A DNA stretch of 64,000 nt from positions 29,252,115-29,316,114 of the forward strand of contig CM019218.1 in assembly GCA_009741485.1 (NCBI GenBank), given 5' to 3'. Positions within the stretch are counted from its first letter, which is position 1; each line of letters starts with the position of its first letter. Under the pieces are notes generated by a model. That model saw nothing but the letters and a program-made list of their open reading frames with translations, made no database searches and was not told the DNA's origin. The DNA is from Malurus cyaneus samueli. Taxonomy: Eukaryota; Chordata; Aves; Passeriformes; Maluridae. A program made the translations under genes and the position numbers. Below, piece after piece: positions 11,980 through 24,600 of the stretch.

Positions 11980-14199
11980 AACACACGTATACACAAAACT
12001 GTGATTAGGCATTTGTAAGACTTGCCAGACTTGGAAAGTTGTAGTGTGATAAGGCTCCTTAAAGTCTACGTGTTTATGAGCTGAAAATTATTTAAAGTGT
12101 AGCTATCTCTTTTTGATCACAGATGTAGAAATACTAGAAAACAAAACAAATCAAATTATTCTATGGTTGGTTAGCACCATTATTTCTGCAAGCACTCTCA
12201 TTTCTGGCTAGGAATAGGAGTTACAGCTACAACCCTCTCCTTCCTGGTCCTCATAAATCAGAATCCAATGTCCTGCAAATGAACAGGATATTAATAAAAG
12301 GGACATTAATTTCATGGGCTCTCTACACAGAATGTTTTGCTTCCATATGAGAGTCAGTAATAGCCATCAAAACACAAATAACTTGATTTCACCCTTATGC
12401 TAAGCAATGCCCTTTCAGGTTATCAGACTCTAAACATGATATTTAAGGTCTATCAGAGGAAAGGAAGTCAAAGGGAAAAAAAACAGTGAGTTCTGCTTTA
12501 GGACCTGCTGATCAGTAAAAGCATTTTTAATTATACCTAGAAGAGATTGGTTCCACGTGCAGGCTCACATGTATGTGATTCCTAGAAATTTGCAAGCACT
12601 CCCCAATAGATACCAAGCATTAAAGAACTTGTAAGAAAGTCTTAAATGACTTACTTCCAAAATTACATCTGCTTACTATTATTCTCGAATTCAGATGGTG
12701 AAATATTAAAAGGCTAAACTAATCTGCACCCTCTCAGACCAAGACTATCGCTCTTGGTGTAGATCTGGAGGGCTTGTGTGTGTGTGTATGCGCATTTTAA
12801 ATTCCACGTTTTTGTGTGTCCGCATATGTGACCTACATGTATGCACATACTGATGTGAGTGTATAAACCACACGTATGTGTGTGCCACATAAATTTCAAG
12901 TTATCTATTTTGCAGACAGTTTTGGTTGGAATTTTTTGTTTCTTTGTTTAAACCCCTTATCAAGTTTTGACATTCCACATTTTTGTTTACAGGAGCCCAA
13001 GGACGAGTAATGAAAGAAGCATGAGGAGTACAAAATGCATTTCTGGGAAGAAAGAAAAGCAGAAAAACAACATTACAAAAACAAACTGCTTCCATGACTA
13101 GCCCCTCTGTCTCCCACAAAGAGTTCCTGGCAAACACAATGCACCCATTAGTTGCAGGGCTGTGTCAGGCACATCACAGTGTTCAAAATTTTCCCTCAGG
13201 ATCTGTGCATACACACAGTCATGCACACAGAGCGTCAGTAGATACCGTGATTACAATTATGACAAGAGCTGACTTGGATGCATGTTGTGTCAGAAGTTTG
13301 ACAGGCTGGGCTGTGACTTGGAAAGTTGTGTTTCAGTATGCAGAGTGCAGTGCTGCAGGGCTTTCAGATGTGAAGAGGTGCATTTGCTTTGTGACTGGCT
13401 CAGAGTAACCATTAGGGAGGAGGGAGAGGGCTCCTCCTTGCCTTTCCTTCTTCGCAGATACAGAAGAAAATTATTCCACATACCCTGCCATATAAATGAC
13501 TGCAGATGAGGACAGTCTGAAAAAGCAAGATAGAAGCCAAGGCATTCCCTTTGGATTTTTAAAGTATGGTTATGTACCTTGTATTGTAATTTGTTTCCTC
13601 AATTGTGTTTTTGTTAGGCATTTATTTCTCTTTTTTTTTTGTTTATTAACCTAAAACTTTTAAATTTTCATAAATTTCCTTTGAAGATACATGTAGCCAT
13701 TATATTGATTCTGTTGTATTTTTTCTTTGAGGCTTGCTTATTAAAATATTATTCCCAAGCTGATTTCATATGGAACATCCCCCACCTTTCTCATCAAGCA
13801 TTAATATGTGTAGGGTTTCTTTTGTATTCCTGACCTCCAGGAAGCAAATCCATGGCCAGTTTGCAGAAGCAGTCACCATGTTGCCTAGTGGATTGTTGCT
13901 AATAAGGGGAGAAATTTGGTGTCCTGGCAGCAAGTTAAAGTATGGTTTGGCAAATATATTTAGGCTTTGATGCTATGAGCTGTCCTTTCCAAACAAGAGT
14001 TTGTGGGTGGTATTTTGAAGCTACGCTGTCTGCTGCTGTTTTCCTGGATATGATAACACTGCAACATGCCTGTTGTGTTAGAGGCCATATTGAATGAGTA
14101 CTGCACATTTAATGACCTCTTCTTACAACCTTTTTTTTTCCCAGAAGTGGAAATGACAACAGATGAGCTCAGGCTGCAAGGATTTGTGCACCTCAAGGT
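11974..14199. other. Non-coding sequence with a TG/CA-rich part
   Basis: No gene was recognised. The part from 12773 to about 12887 is rich in alternating purine-pyrimidine steps: (TG)8 at 12773-12788 followed by several imperfect TGTATG, CATATG and ACGTATGTGTG blocks. This is a decayed TG microsatellite with some Z-DNA potential. The rest is ordinary AT-rich DNA. Confidence 0.55.
12773..12887. repeat. Degenerate TG/CA-rich low-complexity region
   Basis: A pure (TG)8 core is followed by about 100 bp of imperfect alternating TG, CA, TA and CG steps. Read directly. It could have started as one longer TG microsatellite. Confidence 0.7.
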
Positions 14200-14900
14200 A
14201 CCTCGGAGCACAGCCAGGGCCTAGAGGGGAGCAAACTGGGCATGTGATGGGAGCTTCCAGAAGGGAATATCTCACCCTCAGCCCCTCTCACAGGTGACCC
14301 TTGGCCTTTCAGCTGTTGGCTGCTGAGAGCCTGAAAGCACCACTTCCACCCTTTTGGCTCAGGGCTTAAGTGTGAAACTGCATAATTCCCTGCTTGCTAC
14401 GAGAACTTTCCTGCATTTCTGGCAGGGGCCACGGAGAGGACACAGGCTCCCTCAGCCCGGTGCCACGCACAGCCCCATGGCTGATGGCTGCTTGCCAAGG
14501 CTTTTGGTCCAGCTCAGCACACCGTGAGCACAGAGGGAGGAGGGGCAATGCCAACATCCCAGAGCTGTCCCTGCCCTGGGCTTCCCCACAGCAGAGAAGC
14601 AGCGCCTGCTCCAGAGCTGCTGCTGCTGCCTCTGTGCCTCCAGGACATTTGGCCTCGCTGCCAGCACCCCTTGCAGGCATGGCGTGGCCCCTCCTGTGGT
14701 CAAGTGAAGAGCTGGATAGGGAGCCAAAAGGCAGATGGGAAGACTGATTCCACTTTGGCACGTGCTGAAATGGAGAGGTGGTGGAAATGGCACCTTCTTG
14801 GGGGTGCCTTGCTCAGAATCACTGTGCTTGCCCTTGTAGCTTTGGGAAACCCTTCTCCTCACCTTTCCAATAAAAATTCCATTTGCAGTACAACAAACTT
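14200..14900. other. GC-richer island without a recognised gene
   Basis: This stretch is clearly GC-richer than its surroundings but has few CpGs, so it is not a typical CpG island promoter. Open frames of 117-136 codons occur on both strands and overlap one another (14366-14761 and 14452-14862 on -, 14394-14747 and 14524-14910 on +). This is the expected result of few stop codons. A CTGCTGCTGCTGCC run near 14617 adds low complexity. An old exon or an unrecognised transposon is possible, but nothing supports either. Confidence 0.4.
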
Positions 14901-17900
14901 GATCACCTAATCCTCAGGTACTGAAAAAACTTGGCCTTTTTTCTTTAAGTTCTGCCTGATCCGATTTTGTATTCTGTCTTCCAGACAGAGGGGAGCCAAC
15001 TTCAGTCTCCAAAGTAGATCCTCACATATTTTGGTCTATCTAATATCTGCCAACAAAGGATTATGCATGGTCCCTCGCTGAGGTGAGGCAGCTGCGTCTC
15101 ACACAGAGGAGGCTGAGGTTGCAGTACATTTTGCTGGCTTGATACAGGGTCCCCAGCTATTAAGAATAGCAGAAATTTTTCTTCAGAAATGGACATTCAA
15201 AGGAAACTTTGCTTTGCACAGCAGCTGCAGCCATAAGGTTCAAAGGCAGAGAGAGGAGAGACAAGGTATTATATAAAAATTCCCAGGACTCAAGATAATG
15301 GCATTTCCAAATGTTAAAAAAAATGAAAAAAGGAAAAAAAGAATGAAAATATCTGTCTTTTTCAATCCAAATCTTCATGTTTAGCTTTAAAAGCACTCCA
15401 GCAGAGAAATTCTGCATTTTACTGCAAGACAAGATTTTGCATGAAAATCTACAATGAAAAAAACTCAGTTTAAAAATATGGATGTAAATAAACCTTTATT
15501 CTCTAGTCAGTTCAGTGATAATGTAGGACATTTTTAGGATTTTAGTCTGTGAATTGTGAGTTGCATCTTCACTTTAGTATTATATTGATGATCTATATTT
15601 TCAAAGTGTAGATGCTCTCTCTCTTTCTGGACACAGTTGGAGATCACACCTTGGACAATGGTGTCTTGTGAGTTTAATTTTCACATGGTATTCTCAATTG
15701 TACATGTATTTCTAGCTGGAGAAGTAAGGAAAACAATAAATTTCAATGCAAAATTTAGCACAGTTCCAGCAAGATTTATATAAAATACCAAATCATGTCA
15801 AGATCCAGAAACTTACATCTTCAAGGAACTCTGTAGAAGTAATTTTCCCCTTTTATGCTGCCAGTGCTCATGAGCAGATCTACAAAGTCCATGCCTTACT
15901 GTGCCAGAAGACTGCTGGCAAAAGTTTTTTTACATGAGACAGACAGTTTGTAATTAAACACTTGTAGATGGCTGAACTCAGTGAGTTATGAATGCCCTGG
16001 GACATAGAAATCCCTACAAGAAGAATTCATTCCATAATTTGAGTCAACAAAGCAAATGAGTTCTAAGCACAATTTAATGAAGTCTGCAAGACAACATAGT
16101 TATACTTTTCTCTCATTTAAATGGTCTTATGAGAAAATTGCACTTACACAATGTCTTTTAAAAGGTGGGGAAATCAGGAGGAAAGAGAACATTCTTCAAG
16201 CTTTAGTCAAAATGTAACAGTTGATGTTCCTAAAAGCACAGCTCAGACTGAAGGACAAGTGTGAAACCTGGAGAAAATACCATAAATTATTCTGGAGACA
16301 AGATCTGAATATTTCAGCTTCTTCTGCTCCCCTGAATAATACCATCCCTCATCTCCACAGATTCTGTGAATACACAAATCATTCCTACTCTGCAAGTGCT
16401 GGTGTAACTTATATTAGCAGTTCTACGGTAAGGTAGACCAGCTGCTAAATTTTAAATTGTGATTTTTGTCTTGTGAGCCACAGATGCTTTGTAGCCACAG
16501 ATGAAAGTCACGGAGTTTTTGCACTGTTTGGTTGAGAAAAAGAGTCAAGCATTTGTGGGCTCTGTTACATGATAGTACAGCTAGGTGGCTTTGGGATCTT
16601 CACATTGTGAGGATCAGTCAGTGCTGAACCAGGATAAACAACCAGGCTGGTTCTTTGCATATTTAGCAATATGCTGCATTGCACAGTTGTAAGTCTCCCA
16701 TTCTGATTCTAGTTTGTGAGCAGCTTTCCATTAGCCCAAAACCTGATGAGCTATTTACTGTGTAGGTATAAATGCACATATAATGAATGCCCTTGCCACT
16801 CCCTAGGAAGGCAACATGACTTCAGTTCATGGGTAAGCGGACTTAAAACAGTTTGGGAAACGCTGAATATTTGGATTTGATTTAAAAAAAAATATTTTGA
16901 CATTTCTGAACTGATTTTTTTTCCTAAACATATTGGTCTCTGAAAATGCCAATTTGGGATGAAAATAGTTTGGAAAATATCAGCCTTTTCCCCTAGGAAG
17001 GAAATTTCATCTGTCAACTCACTGTATCATCCAAAACAAGTCAAGGGCAGAAATAAGTAGAAAACACATGTCCTAAATAGGTACCTTTCTCTCTATTGCT
17101 GAGCCCAAGGAGTTTTGCTCAAATGGGAACCATTTGGCATGGGCTGCTTGCCTTTTTTTAATGGCCTAATTTTGCAGCAGTAGCCATGACTATCATAACA
17201 ATGAAAACAAAGAAAAACATGGAATTGGACTCAGACTTAGCACATTCTGTCTGCCTGTTAGGGGAAAGTCCAACTAAAACCTTTACTCTCAAACACACGC
17301 TAAATTTTCAGGAGGTTTGCCTAGGGATTCATAGCTTCTAGCTCAATTTAATCCCTGCTACCAGTAATTGTATCAGATCTGTTTATGAAAAACAACCTGC
17401 AGGCTTCTATGTTTTTCTAGCAGGCTTATACTCTATGCCTCCTTGGAGTTATTCAGTTGCAAAGGAAGAGAAAGAAAGTGTCTTTAAGCCAAATTCTTTG
17501 TCCTCATAATTTTGGCAGCATCAGGGGCTTCCGAATTAACTTTTGTAGTTAATCCCAACAGGTCATGCTGCTCTGGTTTCTGACTTCCTTTCACTTTGTG
17601 TGATCACTGACAGTTGTTCAGTCAGGAGGAAACCTGCTTTGTCCTTTCAACCTCCTGGAAGCAGGCTCTGCTGAGTGCTTCCCTCCTATTTCTGATACCA
17701 GGGCCTGCACAATGCCCTGCTTTGCTTTCACTGTCAGCAGCTCTCATCAGTAGTTGCAGCAGTGGACTTCTTTGTCAGACATATAGAGATATTTACAGTT
17801 CTTGTTTATTAATGCACTAAATAGCAGCCAGAGGAATAAAAGCGTGACTCACCATCCTTGCCCTAAGGAAATACTTTTTCTGCCTATAAATTAAAGACTA

Positions 17901-20166
17901 TGAAAGAATACACAAAACAGGGTAGGCATGATACAACCATTTATGGATCTCTGAAAGTATGTTAATATTGGATTGGCTCCTTAATAAAGGCTCAGGCGTT
18001 GATCTTGGACATACAGCTTTGAAATTTCCCACTATTGCGGCTGATGATGAAAGGCAAAAGATCCTTTCCTTGTGAAGGTATCTGCTTTCTCTCCTTCCTT
18101 CTGCTTCTCCAAGGTCTTTTGCAAGATAGTTTTGTAGTTCTATGGCTGTTCGATTACTCTTTTCAATTCCACATATTTGGCCTCTTTGCCTTCTTCTGCC
18201 ACTTGAAATAATAAGTATTTTTAATAAGTCTTTCTTGTTTTACAGTAGAGTTAGCATTTGTATGGAGAAATACTTTAGGCAGAAGATTATTGCTAACAAT
18301 CCTTATTTTCTTAAAAAAAAAACAAAAAAAAACCAAAACAAAACCAAAAATAAGCTCTTTCTTGGCAGTAACATCTGTGAGAAATGGGAGCCTTACAAAC
18401 ATTTGGGAAAAATCTCTACTGCCAGCTCCACACATCACATTATTTTTCCCTCTGTAGAGTGTTGCCTTTAAAGCTAGTAAGTAAATGTGCAGATGTAGAA
18501 ACAAAAAGATTGAACCACAAACCTTATTCATGTACTCACCATGCTGGAATTGAGGGCTACCAGCAGTGCCCAAGCACCGTAAAGCTGGAGGCACATGTAT
18601 CTCACTGAGGTCCCCAGCACAGAACCCTACTGCTGGCCAGGTATCATAGTTGTATATACTGGCACTGCTAAACTATTCCTATCTGCAGAAGCTGAGGGAA
18701 TTTGGTTTATTACACATGGGAAGAGCAATGCTTTAGATGATACATCTCAATCAGACCTGAGACCATTCACGATTCACAATAAAATGCAGGATGATATACA
18801 GCATAGAGCTTAATGTACTGAGTTCTTTAAATAAAAGTGTCTGGACACCCTGCTTGATATTTGTTTCTTTCACTCTGTGCATGAAGTATTTCTTTATGTT
18901 TTGAAGCTGGAAACTAGTGAACTGCGCATGAGGGAGAGAGATGATGGACACAATCATGGCATATCCTTTTCCCTCTCAGCACTCTTCCTTCCAGTATAAA
19001 AAGAATACAAAAACCCTAAAAGGAACTGCAAGTGCTTGATGTGCCAGGAGTGAAAATATTTTTCATTTAGTTAATTTTCTATGCAGAATTTGAAGAAAAG
19101 AATGGAAATAATTATTTTGAAGGAAATGCAATCTCCTTTCATCTCCTCTGAGAGCTAAAGAAAAATTGAATTTGAACTTCTAGCTTGGAAATATCTCTTC
19201 CCTGAGCAATCTGATAAAACTTTAAGGGACAAATTTGAGCTGTGATGAATGATTTGTGGTTGCGACTTTTCAGCAGAGAGGAGGAAAGGACATTTATCAT
19301 TTCAGGCTCATGGAAAAATTTCATAAAATAAGGAATAGAGTGGTAAACATGAACATGAAATGACTGAGGTTATTTAAAATGCAATGCAAACCCTAAAAAT
19401 GTGACCAGTGACAACCAAGCAGAAATACTATAAATACAAGTAGTCATGAGAAGCTGGCCTGTTATAAATGGCTTTAGGAATCCGTGGGGGGAAAGTACAT
19501 TAGAGTTTTGAACCCAAAATCTAAATAAATGCTTGATACACTCACTGGGTTACATATTTCTGTTGGTATTTTCATAAATTTCCTTCTCAGAAGAGTCTGT
19601 TCTGGACAGGATGTCTGACCTCCTGCATAACTCAGGCCATGCAGTTTCACACAGCATTTCTGCATCAAGCCCCAATACCTGCAGTTGAATCAGAGCCTAC
19701 CTTTCACAAGGGGAGAACCTCTTACTCAGAAGACTCCACCTGATGGTTAGAACAACTGTGGCCACTTGTGTTAGCTCTTAAGAACTTCAACTGTTCCCAA
19801 GCTGAACCTTGCTTCAGCTGACAGTCATTTGGCCTTTATATTCCTTGGAATACTAAATTTAAGAGCTCTTAAGTCTCAATTAGTTATTAGGGATAACTAG
19901 TCCTCCACATTCCATTAACTGAATGTAAATGCCAGTGAGAATAGGTTATGGCATGAGAAACATCCCCTCTTTGCACAGCTGTCCTCTGTTTGGCACTCTG
20001 CAATGTCTGGTTCAACAAAGTAATCTGCAGAAGATGAAGGTTTGAGGAATAGAACTGCGGTGTATAAAACTGTTTTCTCTACTTAAATGTGACCTTCATG
20101 ATAATCAGATGTTTTTTGGAGCTAGAAAGTCCTTTCTATATACTTGCTTTGTAGGAAACATGTTTA
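14901..20166. other. AT-rich unique non-coding sequence
   Basis: No gene was recognised. There is an A-rich tract with C spacers at 18313-18350 and a purine-rich A/G stretch at about 15318-15345. The 143-codon frame on - at 18163-18594 runs across the A-rich tract and includes a phenylalanine run, so I treat it as chance. Confidence 0.6.
18313..18350. repeat. A-rich tract with AACC spacers
   Basis: A10 C A9 CC AAAAC AAAACC A5, read directly. It is low-complexity sequence of the same style as the tracts at 7165 and 24222. Confidence 0.85.
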
Positions 20167-20290
20167 TTCAGAATCAATAACTGCTATTATTCAGAATCAG
20201 TGAGGGAATTTCTTTTTTCTACGAACTTTACCATGCACCTATCTACATACATATCATTAAAAAACAACTTTTCAGAATCAGTGAGAGAAG
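20167..20290 (+). repeat. Three copies of a TTCAGAATCA motif
   Basis: TTCAGAATCA occurs at 20167-20176, 20190-20199 and 20271-20280, all on +. The second and third copies share a longer match (TTCAGAATCAGTGAG followed by GGA or AGA). The spacing is irregular (23 and 81 bp), so it is not a clean tandem array. It could be a relic of local duplication or a clustered binding site. Confidence 0.7.
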
Positions 20291-21601
20291 GAAAGATATG
20301 TGAAGGTCTAAATATCTTGTCTTCAGACTAATATATATATTTAGTGGCTACTCTGCATTTTGCATGAATTTTGAATCAAATTTATTTTACACAACTCCTA
20401 AGGTGCCCTGTGATCTGTAAAACTGTGACACAGACTGATTTAAGATTGCAGTCACATCATCTGAAATTTTCCCTTCTTTTTTTACACACCCTTCCTTTTT
20501 TGCCTTTCCAAAACTGAAAATAAATTATTTCATACAATCTAATATTTTTTCCCAATGCAAGTTTCATCAACCTTGGAAATAAATCTACTTTAAAAATGCA
20601 ATTCTAGTTACAACTCCACATATAAAAGTTTTTCTACTACATATTTTCCCCTCCTAGAAGCACTTTAGTTCACCTGTCTGTATTGCAGCACTTGCAGAAG
20701 AAGTGTGCCTATTTCTTTTCTCCAGAATCTTATTAGAAAGACAGCTCACATCTGACAGAAGTATTTTCATCTTGCTCTGTAAAATGTCTGGCATGAGTAT
20801 AAAATAATATACCATGAGCTTGTTAGTGTACCTGGCTCAGGCAGTACAGACCCTGCAGCCTGGAAAGATGCCTAATGATGTGCAGCCGTGTTTCCTGACA
20901 AATTTATACACAGCCACAAAAGAGACCAAAAGAAAATACAGGAATAAATTCCTGCAGATAGATAGAGGTAAAAATTAAAAACAGTATCTTAAGAAGAACA
21001 GGCACCATCAGGTGTGTGTAAGGTTTTTTTAGTCATTGATAGCAAGCTTTATGTGTATTCATGAATCAGGTTCGGTGAAACCATTCCCACTATTTAAAAA
21101 ACTTTGAAGTTTCTTCTCATCACGCAAGAGGATTTCCGCTCTATGGATTTCATTATTGAAAGGTACCTCCTGCAGGAACTTTTAATTGTTCACCCCTCAA
21201 TACCCCCTGCACGACCTTCCCATCAGCTTGTCACCCATTGTCATCTTCCTCATAGAATGCAGGGGGGAATGGGGAGAAAGTCATTTGCTGCCCTAGTTTT
21301 GCACCAGTCACACCCTACTGCACTGTGGGCAAATTGCTTATATGGAGGACATAGGATAACAGAATTAAATCAGATTGATATGGTGGTAGAACATTTCACA
21401 TCAGATTTTTAGTTGTTTAAAGTCTCATTATCATCATCTACTAGGACTGTTTTAAGTTTTCAGATGGCTGGAGGGAGACCTTGACCTGTAAGCTCATTGA
21501 TTTTTCTTTAATACTTTGATAAGAGTTGCTACAGAAAGAAATACAGAGAAAAAACACAATAACCATTTTCACATGCCAAGTTTATTGATCCTTTATTGTT
21601 T
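20291..21601. other. AT-rich unique non-coding sequence
   Basis: No gene was recognised. A 102-codon frame at 21104-21412 (+) has no recognisable motif or family resemblance. Confidence 0.6.
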
Positions 21602-21823
21602 ATGGCCACAAAGAGAGAGGAAATACTGCCATGTTTGTTTACTGTGTTAACTCTGCTTACCTATACAGTCACTGATTCTCTAAGCTGCCTATGCTGTCTC
21701 TCTGACACTGTGAAATTCTGCGAAACATTCTGTGGAAAATTAACAGGAATGCCCATCAAACAAACATGCCAGGAGCATATAGACAAATTGAAACGTGTTA
21801 AAGATTTAAAGAAACTCCTCTGA
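21602..21823 (+). CDS. Candidate small secreted cysteine-rich peptide (unrecognised)
   Basis: The frame starts at ATG 21602 (an in-frame TTG lies two codons earlier) and gives 73 residues. Residues 3-8 are charged (KREEI). They are followed by a hydrophobic run of about 16 residues (LPCLFTVLTLLTYTVT) that could act as a signal peptide. A cysteine-rich part follows with the pattern C-x-C-C-x7-C-x3-C, then one more Cys and a Lys/Leu-rich tail ending KKLL. The C-C-x7-C-x3-C part vaguely recalls endothelin-like spacing (C-x-C-x7-C-x3-C), but it does not match: the first pair is shifted and no family residues are shared. The start context is weak (T at -3, G at +4). No TATA box, splice pattern or clear nearby poly(A) signal supports it. 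A chance ORF in AT-rich DNA is the more likely reading. Confidence 0.15.
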   Translation: MATKREEILPCLFTVLTLLTYTVTDSLSCLCCLSDTVKFCETFCGKLTGMPIKQTCQEHIDKLKRVKDLKKLL

Positions 21824-24221
21824 CTGAACAAAAAAATATATGCAGGAAATATATATGTTAGCTAAACAGCAGTGTAGAAATATCCATGATGTGGTAACAG
21901 ATTGCAAACAGCTGAGCAGTTACACTGGCTAATGGGAGACAGCACTGATGGTATTTTATTCAGGCCAAAGTTGTCACAAAAAAATTACTGATGTTGAAAG
22001 TTAGATCTGATGAAATAGGACATTTTGATGAAATTTGTTTTAAGAGTACTTTGAAATGCTTAAATAGCAAGTTATAGTTTCTGGCTTCAGAGAATGTTTT
22101 TTGGTTTTATGTCACCTGAAGTATCTTATTGAAAAATATAGTTACCAGGACATTAGCTGATTTGGAATAATTCCTAACATTTTCTGATAAGGAAGCTTCA
22201 AGTTTTTAGAACAGTATGTAGTTCAAAAGCAGTTGTTGGATGTTCTGCTGGGTTTCACTTAATCCCTGGCTGGACTTGTTCACCTCCATTTAGTAGAAAT
22301 ACATAGAGACCAAAAATAAGCAAGGGATCTCCTATGATTATCATGTTAATCCAAGGGGTTTATTTTTATCCTGTTTTCACTCTCTTAGATGTCCACATTA
22401 TCCTGCCTTAGACAAGTGAGTACTTCAGTGAAAAAGCCTTTCTCTTTTCAGTAGCTTGGTATATGTTTTATTATACACATTTGTGCTGGACATTACAGTG
22501 ATTCATGCACAGATAGTCCTTGATAAAAGAGAGCAAAATATGTAATTTTTCATATGAAATAAGCATTATTTCATTTGACTCTTCCTATTTAGTTAAAATA
22601 GTAATTATTTGTACTGCTGGTCTTCCCAGGGATTCCTGATCTTAGCCATTGGCTCACTATGCTAAGTACTAAAAAGACATATGGCAAGAAGAAAATCTCT
22701 ACCTCAGAATTTAGAGCTTGGCCAACTTCAGAAAAAGACAAAAAATTGGGATTTATTGCATGAGAATAATAAGACGAATTAATCTATTGTTATGCTATTG
22801 TGTACTTAGCTTTTTTATATTGTTAATTTAAATAATTGTTAATCTAAATAATTAGCAAAAAACTCAGTGTTTTAAAACCATATTTTATCAAAGACATTTG
22901 AATTATTTCTGGGTATTCTAACTGCGAAACTTTTATCTGTTTCTCATAGAATCTTTTATATGCACCTTATTGCTACGTTTCTGTTGTATTTCTCATCAAA
23001 ACGGATAAACTCTCTTTATGAGCCATTCATAAAGAACACAGGAAAGAAACAGATCATGTTAATGACACATTTGTATGGGTAATTTACAAATTTTTGTGTG
23101 CTATGTAAACCCCCTGATTCTCCTTTAGCTAGCATTGAAATGCAGCTGGATGCTTCTGCATCTAAACAATGGCTTGAGGCAAATAATGCCAGGACAGGCC
23201 TTTGATGAAAATTAGTATTATGTCTTTCAATTTGAGAAGGTTTGGACCATGGTGGGACACCTCATTTACTTTACTTGACATTTTGATTGAGATCACCTAC
23301 AGCAGCAAACCATTTCAGTAACATTCAATATGATTCCATTTTTAGAGTCAAATGTATTGCTGTTGCCTATTCCACAAAAGCAACATAATTCAGGGTATCA
23401 GGGACCTTATGACAATTTTTATATATTTACTCTAGATTAAATGTTAATGCTAGTGATTATTGAAAAAAACTAAGAATCTTTGGAAGAAGATAAAGGAGAG
23501 GGCAGTGATCTTCATCGCAAATACTGCCAGTGCGGAGCAGAGAAAGAGAATAAATATCAAGGTAAGTCACACAGAAACAAAACACAACTGGAAAAAATGT
23601 TGGGTCTGAGATGGCAAAAGGTGAAAGAGGAGCAGGGAGGGACGTATTTTGTTATTTGAGTCCTTCCTTATTCAAAGTAACATGAATGCACTTTCAGAGT
23701 AGGCAGAACTTTTGGGGAGGAATGAAAGAAATGAGCCGTCAGTACCTATTGAAGAAAAGGGTGTCAACACATTTATAACTGGCTGCCAAAAATGCTCTGT
23801 TAATAAAGAGCTTTTCACGCACATTTGATATTTCTGCCCTCCAAAGAAAATTTACTAGTGATTCTGAATGGTAATGTTCAGTTTTCTAAGATGAAAGAAC
23901 TCATAAATATACCTTTATGACTATTCAGGAATTTAATGAAAACTGTAGCATTTCACTGACATGTGAGATGAAGCTTTAAAATCAGTACTTATTTTATTTT
24001 TTCTGATTTCATTTATGTCAGACTTGTAAAGATGAAACATTTTAAAGAACATGTAAGTTAAAAAACATGAGTGATAATTTTAGTCTATTTACTGAGAAAA
24101 AAATAAAGTTTATTGCAGATTCAGAATATTTCTCTCAAAAGCTTAGGAAAAATAATAAAATGCTGATTTTTTTTTTAGTAAGTTCCACCTTATTAAATGG
24201 ATTTCCATTTTATTAATTAAA
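21824..24221. other. AT-rich unique non-coding sequence
   Basis: No gene, repeat family or RNA gene was recognised. No open frame over 60 codons is present. Confidence 0.65.
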
Positions 24222-24290
24222 GTAAAGAAAAAAAAAAAAAAAACCAAAAAAAAAACACAACCAAAAAAAAACAACAACCAAAACTAAACT
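24222..24290. repeat. A-rich tract with CC and CAACAACC spacers
   Basis: This is the longest A-rich tract of the window: A15-17, ACC, A10, CACAACC, A9, CAACAACC, AAAC. It ends about 80 bp before a CpG-retaining block (24373-24600). Since the A-rich side lies 5' of that block on +, it would not be the poly(A) tail of a + strand retroposon formed by the block. Confidence 0.9.
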
Positions 24291-24372
24291 ATAAAAAGAA
24301 CAGACTAAGGATAAAGGCATCTACTCTGACTTGGTGATGCAGCAACCAAATTAAAGCCCTGGATTTGTGTGA

Positions 24373-24600
24373 TTGCCTCACTGGAAATCCATAAGGAGAC
24401 CTCAGCATGTTCCGGTCCCAGTTTGTGCGTGGGGGTGGCGAACACCGTGTTCACATATGAGTGTTGTCCATATATGTCTGGGAATTCCGGCGTGTACTGA
24501 CACCAGCCGGTTCTGCGTGGGTGCAGCTCAGTGCTCAGTACAGAACTGGGATGGACTGAGCCGCCAAAGCTTGGCCAGAAACTCCCTCTAGGAATGTCAG
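24373..24600. other. CpG-retaining block, possible conserved element or young insertion
   Basis: By eye there are about nine CpGs in some 190 bp (24412-24562), while neighbouring kilobases have almost none. The sequence is GC-richer and unique in this window. One frame stays open for 72 codons (24373-24591, +) but resembles no protein I know. GGGAATTCC near 24480 matches a generic Rel/NF-kB half-site pattern, which is weak evidence. Alternatives are a regulatory element kept unmethylated in the germ line, a recently inserted element whose CpGs have not decayed, or an unrecognised exon. Confidence 0.35.

Noticed and set aside
14366..14910. Several overlapping 117-136 codon frames on both strands
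   Set aside because: Simultaneous open frames on both strands in a GC-richer part reflect lack of stops. No start, splice or family signal chooses one.
18163..18594. 143-codon open frame (-)
   Set aside because: It crosses an A-rich tract that gives a Phe-rich run. There is no motif or other support.
21602..21823. Endothelin-family identification of the small Cys-rich ORF
   Set aside because: Cys spacing is C-x-C-C-x7-C-x3-C rather than C-x-C-x7-C-x3-C. There is no dibasic processing site next to the Cys block and no family residues, so only a generic description is kept.
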